Below are positions 23,306 to 30,919 of a stretch of DNA of 38,523 nt, one piece after another. The stretch covers positions 1,991,019 to 2,029,541 of the forward strand of contig CP070760.1 in NCBI GenBank assembly GCA_020348965.1. Direction: 5' to 3'. The translations under genes and the position numbers were made by a program. The notes under the pieces were generated by a model. That model had not been told where the DNA came from and made no database searches. It worked only from the letters and a program-made list of their open reading frames with translations. Each line of letters starts with the position of its first letter. Within the stretch, counting starts at the first letter, position 1. This DNA is from Candidatus Heimdallarchaeota archaeon (GTDB lineage Archaea; Asgardarchaeota; Heimdallarchaeia; Hodarchaeales; Hodarchaeaceae).

Positions 23306-25219
23306 ATGGTTACACTGAGCTCAATATTTAACAGGATTTTCTTAGAGAGATACAATATGCAACATTCACTCAATGGAGTTTGGTATTATAGAGTTGATGT
23401 AAGGGATGAGGGAGAAAATTCAAGCTGGATGAAGGAGAACTGGTTAGAGAATGATTCCTCATCCTTCAATGTCATAAATCTACCCAATTGTTGGAATTCT
23501 GTCGCTGGACTAGAGCGATTTGAAGGGATCATTTGGTTCTTTAAGAAAATACCTAAATTTTCCTCAGAAGATTTAATAAAGGATATTTATATCGAATTTA
23601 AAGCAGTTAACTATCACTCGAAAGTTTGGGTAAATGGTATAAAGATAGGTGAAAATGAGGGGGGATTTCTTCCTTTCAGACTAAAAATCCATGTGAATAT
23701 TTTGGGATTGGACGATAACAATTATGTAATAGTTCGTGTCGAGAACTTGCGAAAACAGGATCGAATTCCTGGCCGAAGCTTTGATTGGTTCAATTATGGC
23801 GGCATCTATCGTGACGTTAACCTTTTTTTCTTAGAGAAAACCCGAATTGGCTGGGTGGGAATTCAGTCCCGATTAAATCCAAGTGATTCTTTGCTTGAAA
23901 TTAGGTATAAACTAATATCTCTCCATTCAAACCAAAAATACGTTCTTAAGTGGAAATTGAGCTATTTAGGAATTAAAGCCTCTAAAACCAATACTAAAAA
24001 GAAGCTCATCAATGAGGGCTCATTAAAGACACAAAAAAAGAAAAGTAAGTTCGATATTCTTGTCACCTCTCCAAAATTATGGAGTCCTGAAGCACCGTAT
24101 CTCTATCAATTTGAATTGAAACTAGAGGGATCAAATGACCCATATATAGTCAGATTCGGAATTCGGACTATTAAAGTTAAGGGATCCCATATTTTACTTA
24201 ATAATGTTAACATAAAACTATATGGGGTTAATCTCCATGAGGAACAGGTACCATACGGAAGAACGATTCCAACACAACTCCGACGTGAAGATATTTTAGA
24301 AATTAAATCATTAAATTTTAATAGTCTTAGAACGGCTCACTATCCGCACGACGAATCATTATTAGATATTGCTGATGAAGAAGGCATTCTAATCCTGGAG
24401 GAAATTCCTGTATATTGGGGATTAGAATTCAAAAATCCAAAGGTATTTCGGCAAGCTACTCGAAACCTTTGGCAAATGATTCGTCGAGATTATAATCATC
24501 CGAGCGTAATTCAATGGAGCGTTGGAAATGAAATTCCTCTGGGGAATCCCTCTTGTAGGCACTTTATTGAAGAGCTAATTCGACTAGGAAAGAAGATTGA
24601 TGATTCGAGATTATTTACTTTCGTTATGGAACCACTCAGCTCAATTTTATTTCCGAAAACTCTTCGTGGAGTGGTCGATACACATTGCCTCAATATCTAT
24701 TTTGGTTGGTACTATTTTTCCGCAAATTTCCTGCATTATTTCATGGATATTCTCCAAGGTGGGAATGATCTCAAACCATGGTTAATAACAGAATTCGGTG
24801 CGGGAGCAAAATTCGGCTATAAAGATTCAAAAAAATTTTCTGAAAAGTATCAGGCTGCTGTTATTAGTCAAAAAATCAGGATTGCTGCTTCAAAAGAATA
24901 CATTGCAGGTTGGTTCATTTGGGTTTATCGAGACTTTCGCAGTCATATGCGTACTAATATCTATCAAAATGGATATAATCGAAAAGGAATTGTTGATGAG
25001 AGAAATCGGAAAAAACTCATTACGCATCTTCTACCTAGATTAATTACCAGTCAACAAAACGTTCAACAACGAAAATCTCATTTGTCAAATCGATTGATTC
25101 GACTCATCCGTTTGTTTACTTTTCCACTTTTCAAGCTAGTAGAAGTGGTCTTTGGAAGTCTTTTATCGCCTTTAAGCGATGTTGGCGACAAGTATTATAC
25201 AAATAAGATCGAAGAATGA
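23306..25219 (+). CDS. Glycoside hydrolase family 2 (beta-glucuronidase/galactosidase-like)
   Basis: Three GH2 parts are visible: the sugar-binding jelly roll (about 20-180; SLNGVWYYR, NYHSKVWVNG, FNYGGIYRDV), the immunoglobulin-like domain (about 185-290), and the TIM barrel from residue 290 on (IKLYGVNLHEEQ, LRTAHYPHDE). Acid/base is E409 in WSVGNEIP and nucleophile E496 in WLITEFGAG. The length fits beta-glucuronidases. The final 70 residues are an added basic, hydrophobic tail (RLIRLIRLFTFPLFKLVEVV) that may touch the membrane. No signal peptide is seen, so it acts inside on imported or turned-over glycosides. A second start at 23357 (MQHSLNG) may be the true one. TATA-like CTATAAACC at 23261. 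Confidence 0.88.
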   Translation: MVTLSSIFNRIFLERYNMQHSLNGVWYYRVDVRDEGENSSWMKENWLENDSSSFNVINLPNCWNSVAGLERFEGIIWFFKKIPKFSSEDLIKDIYIEFKAVNYHSKVWVNGIKIGENEGGFLPFRLKIHVNILGLDDNNYVIVRVENLRKQDRIPGRSFDWFNYGGIYRDVNLFFLEKTRIGWVGIQSRLNPSDSLLEIRYKLISLHSNQKYVLKWKLSYLGIKASKTNTKKKLINEGSLKTQKKKSKFDILVTSPKLWSPEAPYLYQFELKLEGSNDPYIVRFGIRTIKVKGSHILLNNVNIKLYGVNLHEEQVPYGRTIPTQLRREDILEIKSLNFNSLRTAHYPHDESLLDIADEEGILILEEIPVYWGLEFKNPKVFRQATRNLWQMIRRDYNHPSVIQWSVGNEIPLGNPSCRHFIEELIRLGKKIDDSRLFTFVMEPLSSILFPKTLRGVVDTHCLNIYFGWYYFSANFLHYFMDILQGGNDLKPWLITEFGAGAKFGYKDSKKFSEKYQAAVISQKIRIAASKEYIAGWFIWVYRDFRSHMRTNIYQNGYNRKGIVDERNRKKLITHLLPRLITSQQNVQQRKSHLSNRLIRLIRLFTFPLFKLVEVVFGSLLSPLSDVGDKYYTNKIEE

Positions 25220-25232
25220 TGAACCTTCAACT

Positions 25233-25772
25233 CTATTTTTCAATGAAGTGTTTTAACGTTTTTCTACGGCTTTCTAACGCCAAAAGTTTCTCTTTCCTCC
25301 ATACACCCCCACCATATCCATGTAGTGTCCCATTGCTTGCTATTACGCGGTGACATGGAACAACTATTGCTACTGGATTTCTCCCGTTTGCCCTCCCGAC
25401 TGCACGAACCGCACCAGGATTCCCAATTGCTTTCGCAATTTCAGCGTAAGATCGTGTTTCACCGTAAGGGATTTCTAACAATTTTTCCCAGACCTTCATT
25501 TCAAATGATGTCCCTTTAAGGTCTAGTGGGACCGTAAAGTTACGTATTTTTCTCTGAAAGTAATCATTAAGCTCTCCCTCCAACTGTTCCAAGAGTGGAT
25601 GCGTTCCCTGAACACATTCAACGTTATGTGATTTTTTATACTTCGTCTTGATCTTGGGAAGATTATATCGATCTTGGAATTCAAGGAGACAACAACCCTC
25701 TGAGGTGACTCCAAGAATTAATTTTCCCAGTGGACTTTCTAAATATTGATACACTAGTTTAAAAACTTGCAC
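25233..25772 (-). CDS. adaB: O6-alkylguanine-DNA alkyltransferase (AdaB/Ogt type)
   Basis: This suicide repair protein moves an alkyl group from O6-guanine in DNA to its own cysteine. The active site is VPCHRVI (Cys140), followed by GYGGGVWRKEKLLALE; IPYGETRSYAEIAKAIGNP and AVGRANGRNP are the DNA-binding helix and Arg finger region. With a GTG start at 25770-25772, nine bases after GGAG, the product has 179 residues, as in Bacillus AdaB, and overlaps the adaA stop by 14 bases. A longer frame reaches 25847 but enters adaA coding sequence. Alternatively, removing one A from the five-A run at 25761-25765 fuses both genes into a single Ada protein. Confidence 0.85.
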   Translation of the reverse strand: MQVFKLVYQYLESPLGKLILGVTSEGCCLLEFQDRYNLPKIKTKYKKSHNVECVQGTHPLLEQLEGELNDYFQRKIRNFTVPLDLKGTSFEMKVWEKLLEIPYGETRSYAEIAKAIGNPGAVRAVGRANGRNPVAIVVPCHRVIASNGTLHGYGGGVWRKEKLLALESRRKTLKHFIEK

Positions 25773-26307
25773 TGTTGATTTCTCCAGGGGAATGTCCAAA
25801 TTCTTTGATGAATGCAGTTCTAAATCCACTAATTGATTTAAAACCACAGCAAGAGGGGATTTCCTTGAATTCTACTCCTTTTTCAATCAATTCCTTCGCA
25901 TACATCAAACGTAGTTTTCTGTGATACGAGATCGGAGTCAAACCGTAAAGGGATTTAAAATGCCTTCTAATTGTTGAAATATCCACGTTGGCAATTTGAA
26001 CAAGTTGATCTTCGGTAATTTTTTCCGAAATTTTATCTTTTAAGTAAGTAAGAAGGATTTCTAACCAAAGAGGATATGTATTGGGGAATTGGCCCGCTAG
26101 ACATCTCTTGCAGCTTCTATATCCTGCAGATATTGCTTCCTCTTTGGTTGAAAAGAATACTAAATTTTTTTCAAGAGCCAATTTCGCTTTACATGAAGGA
26201 AGACAGTATGTTTTCATAGTACGAATTCCAATATAGAAACGCCCATCGTACCTGGCATCTCGTCTTTTTCTTGCCTTCAGCATTTCCGTATACGGAATTT
26301 TTTGCAT
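25759..26307 (-). CDS. adaA: Ada methylphosphotriester receptor with AraC-type HTH
   Basis: The N-terminal Ada zinc domain (about 8-75) has the four cysteines C35, C39, C66 and C69 in TYCLPSCKAK and YRSCKRC. C35 would accept the methyl group from phosphotriesters in DNA and switch on DNA binding. The AraC helix-turn-helix pair follows (about 85-182; DQLVQIANVDISTIRRHFKS, then YAKELIEKG and CCGFKSISGFRTAFIKEFGH). The stop falls right where the methyltransferase half would begin in fused Ada proteins. AdaA-type proteins activate their own operon after alkylation damage. AraC domains are rare in archaea, so bacterial origin is likely. Confidence 0.88.
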   Translation of the reverse strand: MQKIPYTEMLKARKRRDARYDGRFYIGIRTMKTYCLPSCKAKLALEKNLVFFSTKEEAISAGYRSCKRCLAGQFPNTYPLWLEILLTYLKDKISEKITEDQLVQIANVDISTIRRHFKSLYGLTPISYHRKLRLMYAKELIEKGVEFKEIPSCCGFKSISGFRTAFIKEFGHSPGEINSASF

Positions 26308-26516
26308 TGGAAATTCTTCAGCTCTTCCTTTAATTCAAATGACAAGATAAAAAAGGTTATTTTAAACATTATGCCGAATTTCGAGCAAGTAATTAAAGCA
26401 GCGAATTCAAAGAGATGGTAAGCTTACTCTTGTTGACTACATTAAAAAAATAGGAAGTTAGTAGACAGACAACTATTGGTCTAATTGAAGATTTGAAATC
26501 ATGGAGTAATTGACTT

Positions 26517-27806
26517 TTGAAACTTGGCTCAATGCAACCCCCAAAAAAATACAAATTTCTCCAAGAACAGGTTTTCGAGGGGATTTGGCCTTTTAACAAG
26601 TTGAAATCTCCAGTAAACGTCTTCCTGTTATTATTACTCTATTTCTTTTGGGGGTTAGGTCTTTATTTCATATATGAAATTCCTATGTCTTATTTCATTG
26701 CTGGTAGTTGTGGCGCATTGGGGCTCTTCCTTTGGACTATCGGAATATTTCATTATGCTGATAGCTTAAGAAATGTTGAAGTAGAAAGAATCACCAAGGT
26801 AAACCAAAAATTCTTAGTGGGATTCCTTGAAAATCTGTTTCATCCCTCCTCTCTTGTGATTAGTGTTGTTGTCTTTACATTTGTTGTAACATACTTTTTC
26901 ACTTCTCAGGCTTTCGGGATTGAAAATTTTCTATTTTTTATTCAAAAAGAAATGAATTGGAATTCGGTTCCTCCGTTACTGTTACTTTATGTATTGCTGC
27001 TAACTTTTGACCTCTGTTATCGCTTAGGCCTCTCGTTTTATGTAATTATAGTACAAATCCGTCGGAATTTCCGTCTTGCTCAATATTTGAAGACACCTAT
27101 ATTAAAAACTCAATTTTCTTCAACTGACATTAGAAATTTAGAAAAAACTGATTATATCCACTATTTGGCAATTGTTTCAGGTTTCACTCTGATTCCTCTA
27201 GGCCTAATGGACCCAGTCCTATTTGTGATGTTGTGTACATATCTGGTTGTTACAATCGGCCTTACAACAGTTAATATCCTTCATCTTCGGTTACTATATG
27301 AAAGGTCAATCCCTGATGGATTGCTGAGCCTGATCCGTTCTACCAAATTTGCACAGGTAGGAACGATTTCTCCTGGAAATTTTCCGCATATAACTCCTAC
27401 TCTATTTGTATTTGATGGGAGAAATTTCTTTATTGCGACATCTATCAAGAGTCAGAAAGTCAAAAATCTCCACAGATTGAAGGATATTGCCATTTTTATT
27501 GATTCACGAAAGGATGGTGACATTACAAAGGACGTGGGTGTCTTGATTACTGGTCGAAGTAGAATCTATGGTCATGACTTACACACTGGAATACTAAACT
27601 ATCTGATATTTGGACTACATTTGTTTCGTATCTACTTACTGTTCAAGAAGAAATATCTCAAATATATTAGTGAATACTGGAAAATTCATCGGAGACTTCC
27701 ACAAGCTTGGCAGTTATTACCAATTCTTAGTAGAACATTCATCGAGATCGTTCCTGAACAATTTTTCCTCTGGAAGGCTTCGAGAACCGAGCTTATAAAG
27801 CTTTGA
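26517..27806 (+). CDS. Multi-pass membrane protein fused to a PPOX-type flavin-binding barrel
   Basis: About six hydrophobic helices fill residues 30-260 with cytoplasmic loops rich in basic residues. From about 270 to 429 the chain is a split barrel of the pyridoxamine 5'-phosphate oxidase superfamily: LIRSTKFAQVGTISPGNFPH, TLFVFDGRNFFIATSIKSQK with VKNLHRLKDIAIFIDSR, and VGVLITGRSRIYG. The pattern (GxxPHxTP, TSxKSxKVxNLxxxxxxA) is intact, so cofactor binding is plausible. The TTG start has GGAG 10 bases upstream; the ATG five codons later is possible. The next gene, also PPOX, starts 17 bases after the stop. Membrane-bound electron transfer from a quinone to F420/FMN is a guess. I know no named family with this layout. 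Confidence 0.75.
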   Translation: MKLGSMQPPKKYKFLQEQVFEGIWPFNKLKSPVNVFLLLLLYFFWGLGLYFIYEIPMSYFIAGSCGALGLFLWTIGIFHYADSLRNVEVERITKVNQKFLVGFLENLFHPSSLVISVVVFTFVVTYFFTSQAFGIENFLFFIQKEMNWNSVPPLLLLYVLLLTFDLCYRLGLSFYVIIVQIRRNFRLAQYLKTPILKTQFSSTDIRNLEKTDYIHYLAIVSGFTLIPLGLMDPVLFVMLCTYLVVTIGLTTVNILHLRLLYERSIPDGLLSLIRSTKFAQVGTISPGNFPHITPTLFVFDGRNFFIATSIKSQKVKNLHRLKDIAIFIDSRKDGDITKDVGVLITGRSRIYGHDLHTGILNYLIFGLHLFRIYLLFKKKYLKYISEYWKIHRRLPQAWQLLPILSRTFIEIVPEQFFLWKASRTELIKL

Positions 27807-27823
27807 ATTATTGTGGTAGGATA

Positions 27824-28312
27824 ATGAAAATTAAGTGTCAGATCAATGGTCACACTTGTGTTTTACCTAGTTTTCTTACCCGATTTCTAGTGAAACCACT
27901 ATTTTTGTATTGTAGTACAATAACTCCAAATGGAAAGCCCCAAATTCAGCCTATAATTTTCGTGAATGAGCTTGGTAAGTGTAATATAGCATTTTTGGTA
28001 AAAAAACAGTCTTCATTGACTAGAAATCTTCAGAAAAATCCTAAACTGGCTTTAACTACTGATGAAACACATCCAACTGATCCATTAAAAAATAAAGGCA
28101 TTATGATTGAGGCAGTCTCCCAGCTGAATGATTCGAAAGACGAAGTTGAAGAATGTTTTAATTACCTTCGGAAGAAGTATAACTCAGATATTGTAACAAA
28201 AATTCTCGGTATTGACATTATCCTTAATTATGTTAAAATTCAAGCTTTTCCTGTCAAGATTGTGTATTGGAAGGGACCCTTCTTCAAGAAATTCAAATGT
28301 AATCAACGATAA
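27824..28312 (+). CDS. Stand-alone PPOX-type split-barrel protein, partner of the membrane fusion
   Basis: A single split-barrel domain: PLFLYCSTITPNGKPQIQPI, FLVKKQSSLTRNLQKNPKLA and GIMIEAVSQLNDS follow the superfamily pattern, with a C-terminal helix and the YWKGPFF strand. The ATG at 27824 is chosen for its TAGGAT upstream; a TTG at 27803 overlaps the previous stop. Its closeness to the membrane-PPOX gene suggests one transcript and perhaps a heterodimer, since these barrels usually work as dimers that share cofactor between chains. The Lys and Arg pattern is less complete than in the fused protein. Substrate unknown. Confidence 0.75.
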   Translation: MKIKCQINGHTCVLPSFLTRFLVKPLFLYCSTITPNGKPQIQPIIFVNELGKCNIAFLVKKQSSLTRNLQKNPKLALTTDETHPTDPLKNKGIMIEAVSQLNDSKDEVEECFNYLRKKYNSDIVTKILGIDIILNYVKIQAFPVKIVYWKGPFFKKFKCNQR

Positions 28313-28340
28313 ACCAGCAGTGTGAACCGAAGGGAAGATG

Positions 28341-29099
28341 ATGATAAAAATTCCAGAGGAAAAAGTCTCACAATACCATTCATTCTTTGATAATTGCGAC
28401 AAAGCTAGAAATATAATTGATACTTTAACTTTTCATCCAGTAGGAAATCTGTATATTGATGAAGAAGAAAATCCAACCATTCTGATGTATTCTCTTCCAT
28501 GGATCCATATTTTCGCTGGTAATCCTTCTTCGGCCACCGTGAAGGAGTTTTTCTCTAAAATCAAAGCTGGTAACCTTATTTTTGCAGAAAATTCGTGGAT
28601 CCCTGAAATAAAAGAGTTCTGGGGTAATAAACTACATTCATTCACACGAACTCATTTCAGTCCTACAAATTTAGATTTACATCATATCCAGAAGCTTAAA
28701 GAAAAACCATTACCCGATGGATTTTCTATAATGCACATTAATAGAGAAACTATTGAATTCATTGAAGAAAATCTGACTAATTATTTTTCACTTATGTATG
28801 GCAGTATTGATAAATTTTTGAGTGAAGGGGTCGGATTTTGCATCAAAGAAGAAGACAAGTTGGCTAGTTTTGCTACTTCCTTTCTACCCTTCAAACAAAA
28901 TGTGGAGATCCAAGTGATTACACTAGAGGAATATCGACGGCGAGGTTTTGCAACCATTATTTGTGCAGTATTGATCGAATTTTGCCTAAATAATGGATTG
29001 ACGCCAGACTGGGATGCAGAAAATGAACTTTCAGTTAAACTTGCCCTCAGATTAGGTTATACGAATCCAAATTCATATAAATGTTATTTTTGGCGTTGA
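28341..29099 (+). CDS. GNAT acetyltransferase (PF12746-like)
   Basis: 253 residues. The N-terminal half (about 1-120) is the variable lobe of the GNAT_acetyltran group (LYIDEEENPTILMYSL, IHIFAGNPSSA). The C-terminal half is a standard GNAT fold with the acetyl-CoA loop EEYRRRGFATIICAVLIEFC and the final strand DAENELSVKLALRLGYTNPN. Relatives include zwittermicin resistance-like proteins of Bacillus; a self-protection role is possible but not shown. AGGGA precedes the ATG at 28341 by five bases. It follows the PPOX pair by 28 bases, so it may be the third gene of that transcript. Confidence 0.8.
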   Translation: MIKIPEEKVSQYHSFFDNCDKARNIIDTLTFHPVGNLYIDEEENPTILMYSLPWIHIFAGNPSSATVKEFFSKIKAGNLIFAENSWIPEIKEFWGNKLHSFTRTHFSPTNLDLHHIQKLKEKPLPDGFSIMHINRETIEFIEENLTNYFSLMYGSIDKFLSEGVGFCIKEEDKLASFATSFLPFKQNVEIQVITLEEYRRRGFATIICAVLIEFCLNNGLTPDWDAENELSVKLALRLGYTNPNSYKCYFWR

Positions 29100-29141
29100 T
29101 ATTGAGCCACTATGAATTTCTAATTCCCCAAAAAAAGTGAT

Positions 29142-29156
29142 CCAATATATAAAAAT
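29142..29156 (+). promoter_or_regulatory. TATA box of the transmembrane wHTH regulator
   Basis: CCAATATATAAAAATAA is a strong archaeal TATA. It predicts a transcription start near 29172-29176, only a few bases before the ATG at 29181, so this transcript is probably leaderless. Confidence 0.55.
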
Positions 29157-29180
29157 AATATCATGTCATTATTCTAATTG

Positions 29181-30734
29181 ATGTTACCTGACTGTGTTTC
29201 TTCAATGATTTTCTTGGATACTCATCGCTTATCTAGATATCTTTCCTTTTTAACATTTACTCTTCTTCTTCTTCTCCCTTTAATATCTCACACGACTCCA
29301 ACAGTCAATATTTTGACACAAGAAGATAGATTGCTTTTTATCACCGAAAGTAGCATTGATAATTCCTTGATGACTGCTTTGAGCCATACATTAAACACAA
29401 CAGTTGATTTAATTGATATTCGAACCTCTGAAGATCTATCTAGTCTATTCCTTGAGCAAAATCTTTTCTCCAGCTATTCTCAAATTATTATGATAGTAAA
29501 TCAAGTGAGTTTCCCTTTTAATGAAACTATTACTGATAATCTATCAACTTTTGTAGAGGAAGGGGGAGTTTTTGGAATCATATCTTCTCAAATCTGGAAA
29601 TTTCCAACCTCTTTTCACACCTTATTAGGATTAAATGTAAGTTCTGGCCAAAAGGAATGGCCTCGAGGGAATATTACAGAAAATATTACAATAACGATTG
29701 TAAATGACACTTTTACCCGTGAACCCTTTCTATTCGATCAAAATACCTCGTTGGATGTTCAGGGAAGTATGGGTATTACTGAGTCTCTTGATAAATCTTT
29801 GAAGATCGCCACGAGTCAAAATACTCCTGATGGAAATGCAACAATAACTGGATTTCAAAAAGGAGCAGGATTCCTTTTTGCGGTTCCCGTGTCACCATTC
29901 GAGTCAAATTTCTCGTCTTCATTATTTACTCGTCTGGTAACATCAGTCATTGTTTCAGGGATCGACATACATGCTAATTCTAACTCTCAAACTCAATCTC
30001 AGACCTCTGAAGATACAACTCAATATTCAGAACCCCCCCTAATACCCCTATTAAATATTTCGGAGGAAACAGTTCAAACAGGAGCCCTTCTCATTTCTGT
30101 AACATTTATTATTCTTGGCCTGGCTTACATGATTAGTAAATGGGCTACCCGACCAAAAGAAACTATAATTCCCAAAGATCGTGATTTGTTTTCAACTCTC
30201 ATCCTCTCTCCACTTTTATTAATCGGCCATATCGTCTATCCCCCTGTAGTCAGGCGTTTGAACGAATATCAAGTTCTAGAAAACGAGTACCGTCAGAAAA
30301 TTATTGACATCCTTGAAGAAAGAGATTTCGTGCATTTTCGCGAGATAAAACGAGAATTAGATGTTGGAACATCGAGTCTCCGATGGCACTTACAGGTCTT
30401 GGAGGATTTTGAGATCATCAGGAGGAAAGTTCACGGTCAATATGAAATCTTCTATTTAATACGAAACACCCCAGATCCTGAGCTTTTAGAACTCTATTTT
30501 GCAATAATATCAGGAATTGGATTCCGAGTAGCAAAAGCATTTCAAGAGATGAGTTCTTGGGATCTAAATGCTCTCGAAGATTATTTAGGTTATTCAAAGG
30601 AAGCAATTCGTTATCACACAAAAAAATTCCAAAAAATGCAATTGATTAATTTTAAAAATGAACGTTATTATCTTAATTCTACGAAGTTCAAAACACTAAC
30701 GGAAGCATTAAACCGCCGCTCCAAAACAAATTGA
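29181..30734 (+). CDS. Transmembrane one-component regulator: extracellular domain, one helix, two wHTH domains
   Basis: A signal-like helix (about 20-40) is followed by a roughly 240-residue extracellular domain rich in N-glycosylation-type NxT/S sites, with a GATase/DUF4350-like pattern (LLFITESSIDN, SQIIMIVNQVSF, FVEEGGVFGIIS, GAGFLFAVPVSPF). One membrane helix (GALLISVTFIILGLAYMI) follows. Inside are two winged helices: EYRQKIIDILEERDFVHFRE with SSLRWHLQVLEDFEII, and ALEDYLGYSKEAIRYHTKKF. The protein could read an outside signal and act on DNA directly. It is the first gene before the surface protein at 30920 on the same strand, a likely target. The T-rich segment at about 30793-30808 may end its transcript. 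Ligand unknown. Confidence 0.75.
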   Translation: MLPDCVSSMIFLDTHRLSRYLSFLTFTLLLLLPLISHTTPTVNILTQEDRLLFITESSIDNSLMTALSHTLNTTVDLIDIRTSEDLSSLFLEQNLFSSYSQIIMIVNQVSFPFNETITDNLSTFVEEGGVFGIISSQIWKFPTSFHTLLGLNVSSGQKEWPRGNITENITITIVNDTFTREPFLFDQNTSLDVQGSMGITESLDKSLKIATSQNTPDGNATITGFQKGAGFLFAVPVSPFESNFSSSLFTRLVTSVIVSGIDIHANSNSQTQSQTSEDTTQYSEPPLIPLLNISEETVQTGALLISVTFIILGLAYMISKWATRPKETIIPKDRDLFSTLILSPLLLIGHIVYPPVVRRLNEYQVLENEYRQKIIDILEERDFVHFREIKRELDVGTSSLRWHLQVLEDFEIIRRKVHGQYEIFYLIRNTPDPELLELYFAIISGIGFRVAKAFQEMSSWDLNALEDYLGYSKEAIRYHTKKFQKMQLINFKNERYYLNSTKFKTLTEALNRRSKTN

Positions 30735-30919
30735 TCTTCTGATACAATATAGATTATAGTTATAGAACCACATCTTTATGATCTCAAAAAATGGTTTTAT
30801 TTTTCTTAATTAGCTTCCCAAAAAAGTGTTCCTCAAATATATTATATATCGGAAAAATAACTTCTCTTGACTTATGCAGTTTAACAACTTCCATAAGATC
30901 TTTGAAAAAAGTGAATAAA

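Noticed and set aside
24511-25043. Several open frames inside the GH2 gene
   Set aside because: They overlap both catalytic motifs of GH2 in other frames and carry no features of their own.
26371-26421. 16-codon frame after a TATA-like sequence
   Set aside because: It has no ribosome-binding site and no recognisable content; most likely chance.
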